Notes: a model not told the origin generated them from the letters alone. 42,411 nucleotides of DNA from Bacteroidales bacterium (GCA_017525245.1 JAFXTE010000050.1:1-42411); one strand, 5' to 3'; counted from the stretch's first letter, positions 17,261 through 26,005 are shown. Program-made: numbers and translations.

Positions 17261-17292
17261 CTTTTGGCTTTTACATAGCAGGTAGCAGTGAG

Positions 17293-17412
17293 GTGAGTTT
17301 CAGGTTTCAAGTTTCAGGTTTCAAGTTTCAAGTTTCAGGTTTCAAGTTTCAGGTTTCAAGTTATATATCTAAAGTCCTACGTCTCACGTCTCACGTCCTA
17401 CGTCTCACGTCC
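17293..17412. repeat. gtttcaggtttcaa tandem repeat plus acgtctc words
   Basis: From 17293 to 17362 the 7-bp word agtttca/ggtttca is repeated about nine times. From 17372 to 17412 words of the type cctacgtctcacgt follow. No gene is seen between 17261 and 17418. The units are adjacent without spacers, so it is not a CRISPR array. Confidence 0.85.
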
Positions 17413-17418
17413 CAAGAC

Positions 17419-17973
17419 CTAAAACGTGTAGCCGACTTTGGCTTCGATACCGCCGCTGAATCCTTTCACACTTGGAAAGGTTCTGAAGAAGAAACCGCCC
17501 GTGAAGGAAAGGGCTTTCACGCGGAAACCTCCGGCGATAGTGGCATACATACCGACTCCGTGCTTGTTTTCATCAATGTAGTCGTAATAGCTTCCATACT
17601 CATTATGAACAACTACAGAGTTCTCCTCCGTCCAAAAATGCAGAGCAGCACCGGCAGCAATGTTGATAAGCGGTTTCAGTTTGCGGCCTCTGTCAAAATA
17701 GTGGCGATAGTTGAGGAAAACAGGGACTTCCTGAAAGGTGGCGGTGTTCAGTCCATAACCGATACCGATACCGATAGCATCGTTCTGCTTGATGGAGATA
17801 CCATTGACGAAAACACCCGTCCAACCGACACTCTTTCCAACGAAAAATCCGTATTCATTGATGAAATTGTAAGCGATTTTTTTCTCCTGTTGTTCTTGAG
17901 CTGACAAAGAACCCAAGCCGCAAAGGAAGGCAATGCATAACACTGCCAAACATTTCAAAGCATTTCTTTTCAT
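17419..17973 (-). CDS. outer-membrane beta-barrel protein
   Basis: A 184-residue protein with a clear signal peptide (MKRNALKCLAVLCIAFLCGLGSLSAQ) and alternating hydrophobic strands. It ends in FSGGIEAKVGYTF, with the C-terminal aromatic residue typical of outer-membrane barrels. Segments such as PVFLNYRHYFDRGRKLKPLINIAAGAALHF match the usual small OmpA/OmpW-like barrel (porin-family) pattern of Bacteroidota. Function unknown. A TATTTTTG box at 18001-18008 gives its promoter. An ATG at 17982 is an alternative start three codons earlier. Divergent from the TonB-dependent receptor. Confidence 0.8.
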   Translation of the reverse strand: MKRNALKCLAVLCIAFLCGLGSLSAQEQQEKKIAYNFINEYGFFVGKSVGWTGVFVNGISIKQNDAIGIGIGYGLNTATFQEVPVFLNYRHYFDRGRKLKPLINIAAGAALHFWTEENSVVVHNEYGSYYDYIDENKHGVGMYATIAGGFRVKALSFTGGFFFRTFPSVKGFSGGIEAKVGYTF

Positions 17974-18000
17974 ATCTGTCATTTTTAAATTTTGAGGGGG

Positions 18001-18008
18001 CAAAAATA
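18001..18008 (-). promoter_or_regulatory. -7 box for the barrel protein gene
   Basis: Minus-strand TATTTTTG, about 27 bp before the likely start codon at 17973. It fits TAnnTTTG. Confidence 0.55.
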
Positions 18009-18034
18009 CATTTTTTTCAATAGCGTAAAAATAC

Positions 18035-18042
18035 TACTTTTG
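18035..18042 (+). promoter_or_regulatory. -7 box for the TonB-dependent receptor gene
   Basis: TACTTTTG fits TAnnTTTG and lies 15 bp before the ATG at 18058. A T-run at 18011-18017 occupies the -33 region. It supports the start at 18058 over a longer reading that would pass through the promoter. Confidence 0.55.
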
Positions 18043-18057
18043 CAGGCTGTTTTTTGT

Positions 18058-20118
18058 ATGAATCACTGTCCGATAGCATATTTGTTACTGTTTGTGTTGT
18101 TGCAGTTTAGCATCTTCGTCCAAGCGCAAAGCAACCGCGACAGCCTCCGTGCGCGACGGTTGCAAGAGGTCAACATCAACGCCGACGCGCCACAGAAGGT
18201 GTTTTCAGGACCGGCGGCAGTGCAGCAGATTTCCGCACAGCAGATCAAACAACTTCCGACTCTACAACTATCTGATGCCCTGAAGTATATGTCGGGCGTG
18301 GTGGTTCGCGACTACGGCGGCACCGGCGGCATGAAGACAGTCTCCGTTCGCGGTCTCGGCACCCAGCATACCGGCGTGGCCTACGACGATATCGCCCTCA
18401 CCGACTGCCAGACCGGACAAATCGACCTTGGGAAACTCTCCCTCGAAAACGTCTCTTCCATCTCCCTCGTGGTCGGTCTCGACGATAAAATTTTCGTTCC
18501 CGCAAGATTATTTTCGTACAGCAGTCTTTTGAAAATCAACACGATAAACATTATCCCTGAAAAACCGTTCAGCTTTCGTGTGGGCGGTACCATTGGCATG
18601 TATGGCCTCTACTCCCTTCAAGCCGGTGTCACCCATAAAGTCACTTCCAAAAAGCGCAACGACCGCCTGTTTTTCTGGAACCTGTCGGCAGATGCCATGC
18701 GCTCCAAGGGAAACTATCCTTATACACTTCATTATGGCGGCGTTCATGACAGCGTTTCCCATGAAATCCGCAAAAACGCGGAGACGAGAACGCTGAACAC
18801 CGAATTTAACGCGGTCTGGCAGATAGATAAGACGCAGCGGTTCAATGTCAAGCTCTATTACTACAATTCTGCTCGAGAACTCCCTTCCGCCACAATCTTC
18901 TACAATTCCGAGTCGCATCAGAAGCTGTGGAATCAGAACGCATTCGGCCAAGTGCATTACCACAAGTATTTCAACGACCGTTGGGCGTATCAGGCTAATC
19001 TGAAGTTCAACTACGACTACACGCGCTATTATGACCCCGATTATCTGAATTTGGCAGGTTTTTTGGATAACCGTTACCATCAGCACGAGAGCTATTTCTC
19101 CAATACGGTGTTATATACCCCCATTGCAGAAAAAGATTCGTTGAAACGTGTCCGCAAACTGCAGTTCTCTTTGGCACAGGATGTTTTTTACCAACAAATG
19201 CGGGCTAATTCCCTTGAATATAGACATCCCGGACGGCTTACATCGCTTTCCTCATTCTCTGCCATTTTGGCCGGAAACCGCTGGAAACTGAATGCCAACA
19301 TGTTGCTCACCTACGTCAACAACATCATACAGGAAAACCCGAAAATGCAGGATTTCACCCATTTTTCGCCTTCTATCGGCGGGTCAGTGGAATTGGTCAA
19401 AACAGTGCATTTGCGTTTTTTCTATAAGAACATCTTCAGAATGCCCACTTTCAACGACTTGTACTATCGGGAGGTGGGCAATGTTAACCTCAATCCTGAA
19501 AAAACACATCAGTGGAATTTGGGATTGGTGCTGAAAGAGGCGCATCTGGCAGCTGGAAGAATCACCGTTTCCACCACGTTGGACGGCTATTTCAATATCG
19601 TGAAGGACAAAATCGTGGCGTTTCCGTCGCACAATCTGTTTTCCTGGACGATGCTGAACTACGGCAAGGTGTATGTAGCGGGGGCGGAACTGAACACATT
19701 CTGGCAGTATCGCATAACGGGCCGGTATATCCTCCGGCTGAACGGCAATGTCACCTACCAAAAGGCGGTTGACCGTACCGATGAAACCGGCAAGACATTC
19801 AACCATCAGATTCCTTACACACCGTTATGGTCCGGATCAACCAGTCTGAGCTTGCAAACGCCTTGGATAACGGTTACTTACTCTTTCATTGCCTGCGGGA
19901 AGCGGTATGCCTTGTCGCAGAACATTCCCTCGAACGAAGTTCCCGGTTATTTCGACCACAGCATCACCCTGAGTCACGATTTCAATTTCCGGAATTCGAC
20001 ACTTGGACTTAAGCTTGAGCTGCTGAACATCGCCGACAACCATTACGAAATCATCCGCAACTATCCTATGCAAGGATTCGGCTTGCGTTTCAAAGTAATC
20101 TATGATTTCGGGCGGTAA
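18058..20118 (+). CDS. TonB-dependent outer-membrane receptor
   Basis: A 686-residue outer-membrane receptor. It has a signal peptide (CPIAYLLLFVLLQFSIFVQAQ), then a plug domain: VNINADAPQKVFSGPAAVQQIS, LPTLQLSDALKYMSGVVVRDYGGTGGMKTVSVRGLGTQHTGVAYDD and VSSISLVVG. After that comes a 22-strand barrel ending in FGLRFKVIYDFGR. There is no carboxypeptidase-like N-terminal domain, so it is the short BtuB/CirA-like type rather than SusC. No SusD partner is next to it. It probably imports a vitamin, siderophore or metal chelate with TonB energy; the substrate cannot be told. The neighbouring divergent barrel protein may be unrelated. Confidence 0.92.
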   Translation: MNHCPIAYLLLFVLLQFSIFVQAQSNRDSLRARRLQEVNINADAPQKVFSGPAAVQQISAQQIKQLPTLQLSDALKYMSGVVVRDYGGTGGMKTVSVRGLGTQHTGVAYDDIALTDCQTGQIDLGKLSLENVSSISLVVGLDDKIFVPARLFSYSSLLKINTINIIPEKPFSFRVGGTIGMYGLYSLQAGVTHKVTSKKRNDRLFFWNLSADAMRSKGNYPYTLHYGGVHDSVSHEIRKNAETRTLNTEFNAVWQIDKTQRFNVKLYYYNSARELPSATIFYNSESHQKLWNQNAFGQVHYHKYFNDRWAYQANLKFNYDYTRYYDPDYLNLAGFLDNRYHQHESYFSNTVLYTPIAEKDSLKRVRKLQFSLAQDVFYQQMRANSLEYRHPGRLTSLSSFSAILAGNRWKLNANMLLTYVNNIIQENPKMQDFTHFSPSIGGSVELVKTVHLRFFYKNIFRMPTFNDLYYREVGNVNLNPEKTHQWNLGLVLKEAHLAAGRITVSTTLDGYFNIVKDKIVAFPSHNLFSWTMLNYGKVYVAGAELNTFWQYRITGRYILRLNGNVTYQKAVDRTDETGKTFNHQIPYTPLWSGSTSLSLQTPWITVTYSFIACGKRYALSQNIPSNEVPGYFDHSITLSHDFNFRNSTLGLKLELLNIADNHYEIIRNYPMQGFGLRFKVIYDFGR

Positions 20119-20169
20119 ATAAGATCATTACTCTTTTTGTTCCTGTTGCATTATTCGTACGAAATTTCT

Positions 20170-20212
20170 ATTATTGATGTAAGACGTAAGACGTGGTGAC
20201 GTAGGACGTTGG
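20170..20212. repeat. gtaagacgta word repeat
   Basis: Repeats of the word gtaagacgt/gtaggacgt lie in the convergent gap between the receptor gene and ftsZ. They are the reverse-complement relatives of the acgtctta words near 3500 and 17380. Confidence 0.65.
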
Positions 20213-20263
20213 TGGTGAAACGAAATTATCGGATTAATTACAGGAAGTGTGACTAATCTGTAG

Positions 20264-20294
20264 AAAAAAAAGGCGGGGCAAGACTGCTCCACCT
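20264..20294 (-). terminator. intrinsic terminator of the ftsZ transcript
   Basis: On the minus strand AGGTGGAGCA, a 4-base loop, TGCCCCGCCT and then a run of seven or more T form a classic hairpin plus U-tract, 26 bp after the ftsZ stop codon. A weaker T-run on the other side could let it act in both directions for the convergent receptor gene. Confidence 0.8.
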
Positions 20295-20319
20295 TCATTT
20301 TTTATCTAAATTTGAAAAA

Positions 20320-21735
20320 TTAATCGGCTAAACCGTGAAAGACATCGAAAACATCGTCTTTCAGTTCGTAATACACCGCGTTGCTGGGCTCCTCCACCGT
20401 CGTTTGGGTTTTGTTTTGCGCGGAGGCAAACAGTTGTTCATCGCGTTTGATCGCCGGTTCGCCCACCATTTTGGCGAAAATCTCGTCATCATCATAATCG
20501 CCGTTGTTGAAGTTGGAAGTGTTACCGGAAGACAAGTCTGGGAATTGGAAATCCGGAAACGTGGGTTTATTCGGTTCAAAGTCGGTTTTTTGTTCTGTTT
20601 CAACAGGCTCTGCCACAGCTGCAGGTTGTTCGACATGCTCTGCGGCCGGCGTTTCGATGTTGATTTCGGGAACATTGGTCTGGACATTTTCCTCAGTAGT
20701 GTTCACGATAGTCTCGCCTGTGGTGTTGATGACGATTTCAGACTCTTCCTCGTGGACGTTGTCGAAGTTGGTGACCACAAGGGAAAGTTTGAGGCTGTCG
20801 CCCAATGTCTCGTCCAGTCCGTGACCCCAGATGAGGTGAACATTTTCGGACTGCATTTCATCGAAACGGTCTTGGAGGACTTCCAGTTCGCCCATGGTAA
20901 TCTGTTTTGACGGACCATAGGTGACGAAGAAGAGGAAGTTTTTGGCGTTGCTGATGTCAGCGTTTTCAAGCAGAGGGCAGTTGAGCACCTCGTCAAGCAC
21001 TTGTTGCACACGGTCTTCGCCTTGTGCCGTGGCGATGCCGAGGAGAGCTTTGCCGCTATGTTCCATAATGGTTTTCACATCATTGAAATCGACATTTTGG
21101 CCGTAGGTGACCGTGATGATTTCAGCCACGCATTTCACAGCGTTTTTGAGAATGTCATCCACTTGGGCGTAAGCTTCATTGATGGGCAATGAGTTGTAGT
21201 ATTTCATGAGGTTTTGGTTGTTGACAATAATCAGGGAGTCAACATATTTGCTCATTTCCTCAATACCTGCATTGGCTGCGTTCATGATGCGTTTGCCTTC
21301 GAATTTGAAAGGTTCGGTAACAACGCCGACGGTGAGGATGCCCATGTCTTTGGCCACTTTAGCGACCACTGGGGAAGCACCTGTGCCAGTGCCTTTGCCC
21401 ATACCTGCGGCGATGAAGAGCATCTTGGTGTTCTCACCGATGAACTCTCTGATCTCCTTTTCGCTTTCGGTGGCATATTTCTGTGCCACTTCAGGGTTCG
21501 CGCCTGCGCCGAGGCCGTTGCCCAACAAAAGTTTCTCTTGGATTTTGCACGCGTTCAGATGGCATTTGTCGGTGTTGCAGACCAGATAGTCAACACCTTG
21601 GATGCCTTCGGAATACATGTGTTGAACAGCATTGCTGCCGCCGCCGCCAACACCGATCACTTTAATGTCGGCAGTGTTCTCTTTTGCTCCGAAATCGGGT
21701 GTGAAATTGATTGCTTCTGTCATATCGTTTTTCAT
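20320..21735 (-). CDS. ftsZ: cell division protein FtsZ, with altered signature loop
   Basis: A 471-residue tubulin-like GTPase that forms the division ring. Marks: IKVIGVGGGGSNAVQHM (T1), GNGLGAGANPEVAQ (T3 region), the T4 loop GMGKGTGTGASP, and the T7 synergy loop NVDFNDV with catalytic aspartates. After residue 320 there is a long acidic, Pro/Thr-rich linker and a C-terminal tail, VYYELKDDVFDVFHGLAD. In most FtsZ proteins T4 reads GGGTGTG; here the second position is Lys (codon AAA), and the NTD region is NTDKCHLNAC instead of NTDAQAL. It is thus a divergent but complete FtsZ. Last gene of an ftsQ-ftsA-ftsZ run, followed by a terminator. Confidence 0.96.
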   Translation of the reverse strand: MKNDMTEAINFTPDFGAKENTADIKVIGVGGGGSNAVQHMYSEGIQGVDYLVCNTDKCHLNACKIQEKLLLGNGLGAGANPEVAQKYATESEKEIREFIGENTKMLFIAAGMGKGTGTGASPVVAKVAKDMGILTVGVVTEPFKFEGKRIMNAANAGIEEMSKYVDSLIIVNNQNLMKYYNSLPINEAYAQVDDILKNAVKCVAEIITVTYGQNVDFNDVKTIMEHSGKALLGIATAQGEDRVQQVLDEVLNCPLLENADISNAKNFLFFVTYGPSKQITMGELEVLQDRFDEMQSENVHLIWGHGLDETLGDSLKLSLVVTNFDNVHEEESEIVINTTGETIVNTTEENVQTNVPEINIETPAAEHVEQPAAVAEPVETEQKTDFEPNKPTFPDFQFPDLSSGNTSNFNNGDYDDDEIFAKMVGEPAIKRDEQLFASAQNKTQTTVEEPSNAVYYELKDDVFDVFHGLAD

Positions 21736-21765
21736 TATTACTTACAAGGTTAATGGTTTGGTTTT

Positions 21766-23160
21766 TTATGAAATCTGCTCGAACAGTTTGGTCAAAGCGT
21801 TCTTGAAATCGTCAAAGAATTTGTGCTTTCCGTTTCCGCCGTCGTCAGTGTTTCTGTTGTTGTCGGGTTGGAAGTCTTCTTCCCTCTCATCGCGGTGGTT
21901 AGTGAACTCCTCTTTTCGCTCGTCCACACGAATGCCCTTGGTTTCCTCCTCGATACCGTATTTGAGCAATCCGAGGGCGGTGGAATATTGGGGCTGTTTC
22001 AGTTCGTTGGAGAGGGAGTCAGAGAATCCCACGCAAGGTATGCCGGGACGGGTGTTGAGGCCGAGGTCGTATTGGCAGAGTTCGATGATGTGCCGCAGTT
22101 TGGAACCGCCGCCGGTGAGTACGAGTCCGGCACCATTCTGGAGCATCTTCATGCAGCCGGAATTTTCCAACTCTTTCTTCACATAACCCAAAATGTCGTT
22201 ATGCACGCGGCTGTAGATGATTTTGGCCAGCTGTTCGTCGGTGATGCGCAGAGGTGTCTGCTGGTGCGGGCGCATGATGGTGCTCACGCGATTGGGATTG
22301 CTCTTGGCCGGTATGCAGCTGCCGTGGTTGATTTTGAGTTCCTCGGCAGTGTCTTCCGGAATCTTGCAGACGTTGGCGATGTCTTTAGTGATGACAGAGC
22401 CTGCGAAAGGTATCACCTTGCAGAATTTGGGGTGACCGTTCTGGAAGATGACCATGTCGGTGGTGCCGCCGCCGATGTCAATCAGGGCTACGCCGCGTTG
22501 TTTCTCCTCTTCGGTGAGACAGGCCAGTCCGGAAGCCACCGGCTCCAGAATCAGGTCTTCCGTTTCTATATTGACATTGGAGATACAGGTGTGTATCTTC
22601 TTGATTTCTTGATAATTTCCAGTAATAACCTGATAATAGCCAGTGATTTTCGATCCGAGTTCGCCAACAGGGTCCATGGATTCATGGCTCGCACCATCGG
22701 CAGAATCTTCAATCACGTATTTTTGCGGGATGATGGCGATGATTTTCTGGTCGGGCGGGAGTGCAATGTTTTCCACATCCCTTTTCATCGAGTCCAGTTC
22801 CTCTTGGCTGATCAGCGCGTTGTGGTTGGAGCGGAGAATGTAGTGTTTGCAGTTGGAGGTGCGGATGTGGCGTGCGGCGATACCGGCATAGACGCTGCTG
22901 ATGTTGTCCATACGGGCGTGGCTTGAGGCGAGTTGCACGGAGGTCTTGATGCTCTCCTGTGCCTTGAGCAGGTTCATGATGAGGCCGAACTCCACGCCTT
23001 TGGAGGCCGATTTCCCGTGACCGAGAATCTCGATTTTGCCTCTGTTGTTCAGATAGCCGATGATGGTGGCCACCTTGGTGGTGCCGATGTCAAGGCCGAC
23101 GATGAGATCGCTTGCCATATTGTTGATTTCGAAACTGTTGGAAGAGTAATTTTTCTCCAT
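21766..23160 (-). CDS. ftsA: cell division protein FtsA
   Basis: A 464-residue actin-like ATPase that tethers FtsZ to the membrane. Marks: LDIGTTKVATIIGYL (phosphate 1), VALIDIGGGTTDMVIF (phosphate 2), FAGSVITKDIANVCKIPEDTAEELK (SHS2/family signature region), and GLVLTGGGSKLRHI (adenosine motif). The C-terminal linker is charged and ends in HKFFDDFKNALTKLFEQIS, an amphipathic helix suited to membrane binding. A second possible start, MASDLIVGLD, lies at codon 15 and may be the true one, because the first 14 residues precede the conserved core. It lies 30 bp upstream of ftsZ and 8 bp downstream of ftsQ. Confidence 0.95.
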   Translation of the reverse strand: MEKNYSSNSFEINNMASDLIVGLDIGTTKVATIIGYLNNRGKIEILGHGKSASKGVEFGLIMNLLKAQESIKTSVQLASSHARMDNISSVYAGIAARHIRTSNCKHYILRSNHNALISQEELDSMKRDVENIALPPDQKIIAIIPQKYVIEDSADGASHESMDPVGELGSKITGYYQVITGNYQEIKKIHTCISNVNIETEDLILEPVASGLACLTEEEKQRGVALIDIGGGTTDMVIFQNGHPKFCKVIPFAGSVITKDIANVCKIPEDTAEELKINHGSCIPAKSNPNRVSTIMRPHQQTPLRITDEQLAKIIYSRVHNDILGYVKKELENSGCMKMLQNGAGLVLTGGGSKLRHIIELCQYDLGLNTRPGIPCVGFSDSLSNELKQPQYSTALGLLKYGIEEETKGIRVDERKEEFTNHRDEREEDFQPDNNRNTDDGGNGKHKFFDDFKNALTKLFEQIS

Positions 23161-23168
23161 ACGCGCGG

Positions 23169-23924
23169 TTATTTTCTTGTTGCTATAATTCTGTTCCGGT
23201 AGCGGGCATCCAATTGGGCGTAAGTGTTATAGCCCTTGTGGGAGAGCCCTTTTTCGTAAACCGTCTTGAGGTTTTCGAGTTTTTCGTCAGCGTTGTCCAA
23301 GTTGCCGAAAAGGACAATCTGTCCACCCACAGTGGTCGTAAGTTCCATTTCGTTGCGGTTGTTGAGGTATATCTGGCGGAATAGGGCTTGGCAGAAGTCG
23401 TCTTCGTTGATTTTCAGGGTCAATGCCAGGGCATCTTGAAGTTTTCCGGGAGCCTTCTTACCTGCCTTGAAGTTGTCGGACACGTTGCCGTTGACCACCA
23501 TCAAGTAGTCCTTCATCTTCATGGTGAACGGCACCACAATGCCCTTGCTGTCCACAAAATAATGTTCACCCCCGGGGGTGAACACATGCAGGACGATTTC
23601 CCTCAACGTGTAGTCTATGACCAGTTTTCTGCCTGCGAAATGCACGAAATTCACCGTTTCAATGAACGGGTTGTTTTTCAGAAGGGTGGCGACCTCCCCG
23701 AGGTCGATTTCCTTTATCGCTTTCCCAATGATTTCGATTTTCGCTTCCGACAGCAATGACTCAACATCAGATTGGGAGAGAATCACGCTTTCATTTTGTG
23801 TGTGAGCCACTGCCTGAATGCGTTCACACTGTTGTCTCGGCATTTTGACAAACGCCAAAACAAGCACCACTAACAAAGTGACGCTCAGCAAGATACGGAC
23901 TATCGGCTTGACATATTTCATCAA
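23169..23924 (-). CDS. ftsQ: cell division protein FtsQ/DivIB-like
   Basis: A 251-residue single-pass protein. It has a short cytoplasmic end, one helix (IVRILLSVTLLVVLVLAFV) and a periplasmic part with a POTRA-like beginning (SQSDVESLLSEA, EVATLLKNNPFIETVNF), then LREIVLHVFTPGGEHYFVDSKGIVVPF, the usual FtsQ beta-domain pattern. The weak sequence match is offset by its place directly before ftsA and ftsZ. Codons for VFTPGGEH form a 22-bp perfect palindrome (23563-23584). Upstream neighbours are NAD kinase and butyrate kinase rather than murC or ddl, so the wider cell-wall gene cluster has been broken or lies elsewhere. Confidence 0.88.
   Translation of the reverse strand: MMKYVKPIVRILLSVTLLVVLVLAFVKMPRQQCERIQAVAHTQNESVILSQSDVESLLSEAKIEIIGKAIKEIDLGEVATLLKNNPFIETVNFVHFAGRKLVIDYTLREIVLHVFTPGGEHYFVDSKGIVVPFTMKMKDYLMVVNGNVSDNFKAGKKAPGKLQDALALTLKINEDDFCQALFRQIYLNNRNEMELTTTVGGQIVLFGNLDNADEKLENLKTVYEKGLSHKGYNTYAQLDARYRNRIIATRK
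23563..23584. repeat. 22-bp perfect palindrome inside ftsQ
   Basis: The half-site TGTTCACCCCC is followed at once by its exact reverse complement, with no loop. The palindrome lies wholly in coding sequence. Its function, if any, is unknown. Confidence 0.85.
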
Positions 23925-24042
23925 AAACGCGCAATTACTTTTAATCTGACAAAATTAAAAATAATACGGTTTTGACTTTTTATATTCCGATAAAAAAATA
24001 AACACAAAATTGTTGAAAATGACACCCCGTTTTGGAGGTTTT

Positions 24043-24909
24043 TCAGTCGTTGCGTTTGTCCAACCCCCAGAGCAGTTTTTCGCGGATGGTGGAGTAGAAG
24101 TTTGTGTTGTCGAAAAGGACGGTTTGGATGGTGAATTTTTCTTTGCTGATGCGCAATTTGACGTTGTCGTTCAGGATAAGACGCTGGGTGTCAACGCAAA
24201 GCGAATATCTGCCGCCCCGTCCACTGACGGCAATGTCCAAAACTTGTGTGGCAGGAATCACTAACGGACGGACGCTGAGCGAGTGGGATGCGATGGGGGT
24301 GAGCACCACCACATCGGTCTGCGGGTGCAAAATCGGGCCCCCGCAGCTCATCGAGTACGCTGTCGAGCCCGTGGGGGTGGCCACAATCAGCCCGTCGGCC
24401 CAATAAGTGTTGATGTGCTTTCCGTCGGTGGTGACGGTGATGGAGTTGATGGAGTCGCTGTCGGTGGCGCGGATGGTCACGTCGTTGACCACAAAATGCG
24501 TGTCCAAGGACAACGGCTCACTGCCCTCGATGTGGAGCAGTGAGCGCGATTCCAAGGAGTATTTTTTTTCTATGAGCATCCGGATGGATGCCTCGAAGTT
24601 GTCTTTCTTGATGGCTGACAGGAAGCCGATGCGCCCCGTGTTGATACCGACTAACGGAATGTTCAGGTCTCCGATAAGGTTGGCGGAGTCAATGAAAGAA
24701 CCATCACCACCAATGGAAACCATAAAATCCACACAATCAATTTGTTGCAAATCCAAATATGTTTCAAAACACTGAAAATCAGAGCTTTTTGAAAAAATAT
24801 TCTTATGCAACACTACCCCGCAGCCGTTTTGCCGCAGGAAATCAATGACAGTGTCGGTGAAAGGTTGCTGTCCGGTGCCGACACGGCTGTAGAGCGCGAA
24901 CGTGGGCAT
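24043..24909 (-). CDS. nadK: NAD kinase
   Basis: A 288-residue enzyme that phosphorylates NAD to NADP. Marks: VSIGGDGSFIDSANLI (the GGDG motif), GINTGRIGFLS, FVVNDVTIRA, and the long NAD-binding signature around YWADGLIVATPTGSTAYSMSCGGP followed by LTPIASHSLSVRPLVIP. The first bases overlap the stop of the butyrate kinase gene (TAATG), so the two are translationally coupled. The length is normal. The following gap of 118 bp separates it from ftsQ; I saw no clear terminator there. Confidence 0.96.
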   Translation of the reverse strand: MPTFALYSRVGTGQQPFTDTVIDFLRQNGCGVVLHKNIFSKSSDFQCFETYLDLQQIDCVDFMVSIGGDGSFIDSANLIGDLNIPLVGINTGRIGFLSAIKKDNFEASIRMLIEKKYSLESRSLLHIEGSEPLSLDTHFVVNDVTIRATDSDSINSITVTTDGKHINTYWADGLIVATPTGSTAYSMSCGGPILHPQTDVVVLTPIASHSLSVRPLVIPATQVLDIAVSGRGGRYSLCVDTQRLILNDNVKLRISKEKFTIQTVLFDNTNFYSTIREKLLWGLDKRND

Positions 24910-25979
24910 TACACGTATTCCTGGATTTCGATTTCCTTGTTCAGGATCATGTTGGCGTTCAGGGCCATAGCCGCCATTTCGTCTTCACCGGGATAGACGG
25001 CCACGGGAGCGATCCATTCCACGTATTTTTTGATGCGGTTAACGACGGGTTTGCCGTATGCGATGCCGCCGGTGAGAATGATGGCATCCACCTTGCCCTT
25101 GAGCACGCAGGCGTTCTCGCCGATTTGTTTGGCCACTTGGTAAGCGAAAGCCTCCTCGAGAAGTTCTGCTTTCGGGTCACCGGCGATGGCCGCCTTCTCC
25201 ACAGCGTAGGCGTCGTTGCTGCCGAAATAGCCCACATAACCGCCTTTGCCGACGAGCATTTTCTGCATGTCCTGCTGCGTATATTTGCCGCTGAAACAAG
25301 CTTTTAAGAACTGGTTCATCGGCAGGGAGCCGGAACGCTCGGGTGAGAACGGACCTTCGCCGTCCAACGCTTGGTTCACATCGATTACTTTGCCCTTCTC
25401 GTGCGCACCGACACTCACGCCGCCGCCCATGTGGGTGATGATGAGGTTGAGATCCTCGTATTTCTTGCCATTGTCTTTGGCATACATACGGCCGATGGCC
25501 TTGTGGTTCAGAGCGTGGAAAATGGACTGCCGCACGAAATCCGGATGACCGGAGATGCGGGCGATTTCCTGCATCTCGTCAACCATCACAGGGTCAGCGA
25601 TGTAGGCGCATTCCAAACCGATGTATTTGGCGATGCTGTCGGCGATAAGTCCGCCGAGGTTGCAGGCGTGCTGTCCGCTATAGCCCATCTTCAGATGCTC
25701 AAGCATCAGGTCGTTGACTCTGTAAACACCTGATTTCAGGGGTTTCACAAGACCGCCGCGGCCCATCACGATGTTGATGTCGTGCAGGTTGATGCCCTCG
25801 GCTTCCAAGGTAGAGGTGATGATGTTCTTGCGGAATTCATATTGGTCGGCAATCGTATGGAATTGCGACAACTCCTCGGTGGTGTGTTTTATATTTTTCA
25901 GGAAAATTTGTTCATTGCCATCAAAAATGGCAACTTTGGTGGAGGTGGCTCCGGGATTGATGGCGAGGATTTTTTTCAT
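24909..25979 (-). CDS. buk: butyrate kinase
   Basis: A 356-residue member of the acetate/butyrate kinase part of the ASKHA superfamily, making butyryl-phosphate or the reverse. The N-terminus reads ILAINPGATSTKVAIFDG and the protein keeps VMGRGGLVKPLKSGVYRVN, MGGGVSVGAHEKGKVIDVNQALDGEGPFSPERSGSLP and AIILTGGIAYGKP, all typical of Buk and not of AckA. No phosphotransbutyrylase gene (ptb) is beside it. In gut Bacteroidales, Buk-type kinases also act on branched-chain acyl phosphates, so substrate range is open. Coupled to nadK by a 1-bp overlap. Confidence 0.94.
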   Translation of the reverse strand: MKKILAINPGATSTKVAIFDGNEQIFLKNIKHTTEELSQFHTIADQYEFRKNIITSTLEAEGINLHDINIVMGRGGLVKPLKSGVYRVNDLMLEHLKMGYSGQHACNLGGLIADSIAKYIGLECAYIADPVMVDEMQEIARISGHPDFVRQSIFHALNHKAIGRMYAKDNGKKYEDLNLIITHMGGGVSVGAHEKGKVIDVNQALDGEGPFSPERSGSLPMNQFLKACFSGKYTQQDMQKMLVGKGGYVGYFGSNDAYAVEKAAIAGDPKAELLEEAFAYQVAKQIGENACVLKGKVDAIILTGGIAYGKPVVNRIKKYVEWIAPVAVYPGEDEMAAMALNANMILNKEIEIQEYV

Positions 25980-26005
25980 TGATTATAATATTAAGTTAGA
26001 AATTA

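Noticed and set aside
17293-17412. Possible CRISPR array.
   Set aside because: Units are 7-14 bp and directly adjacent with no spacers; it is a degenerate word repeat and no cas gene is near.
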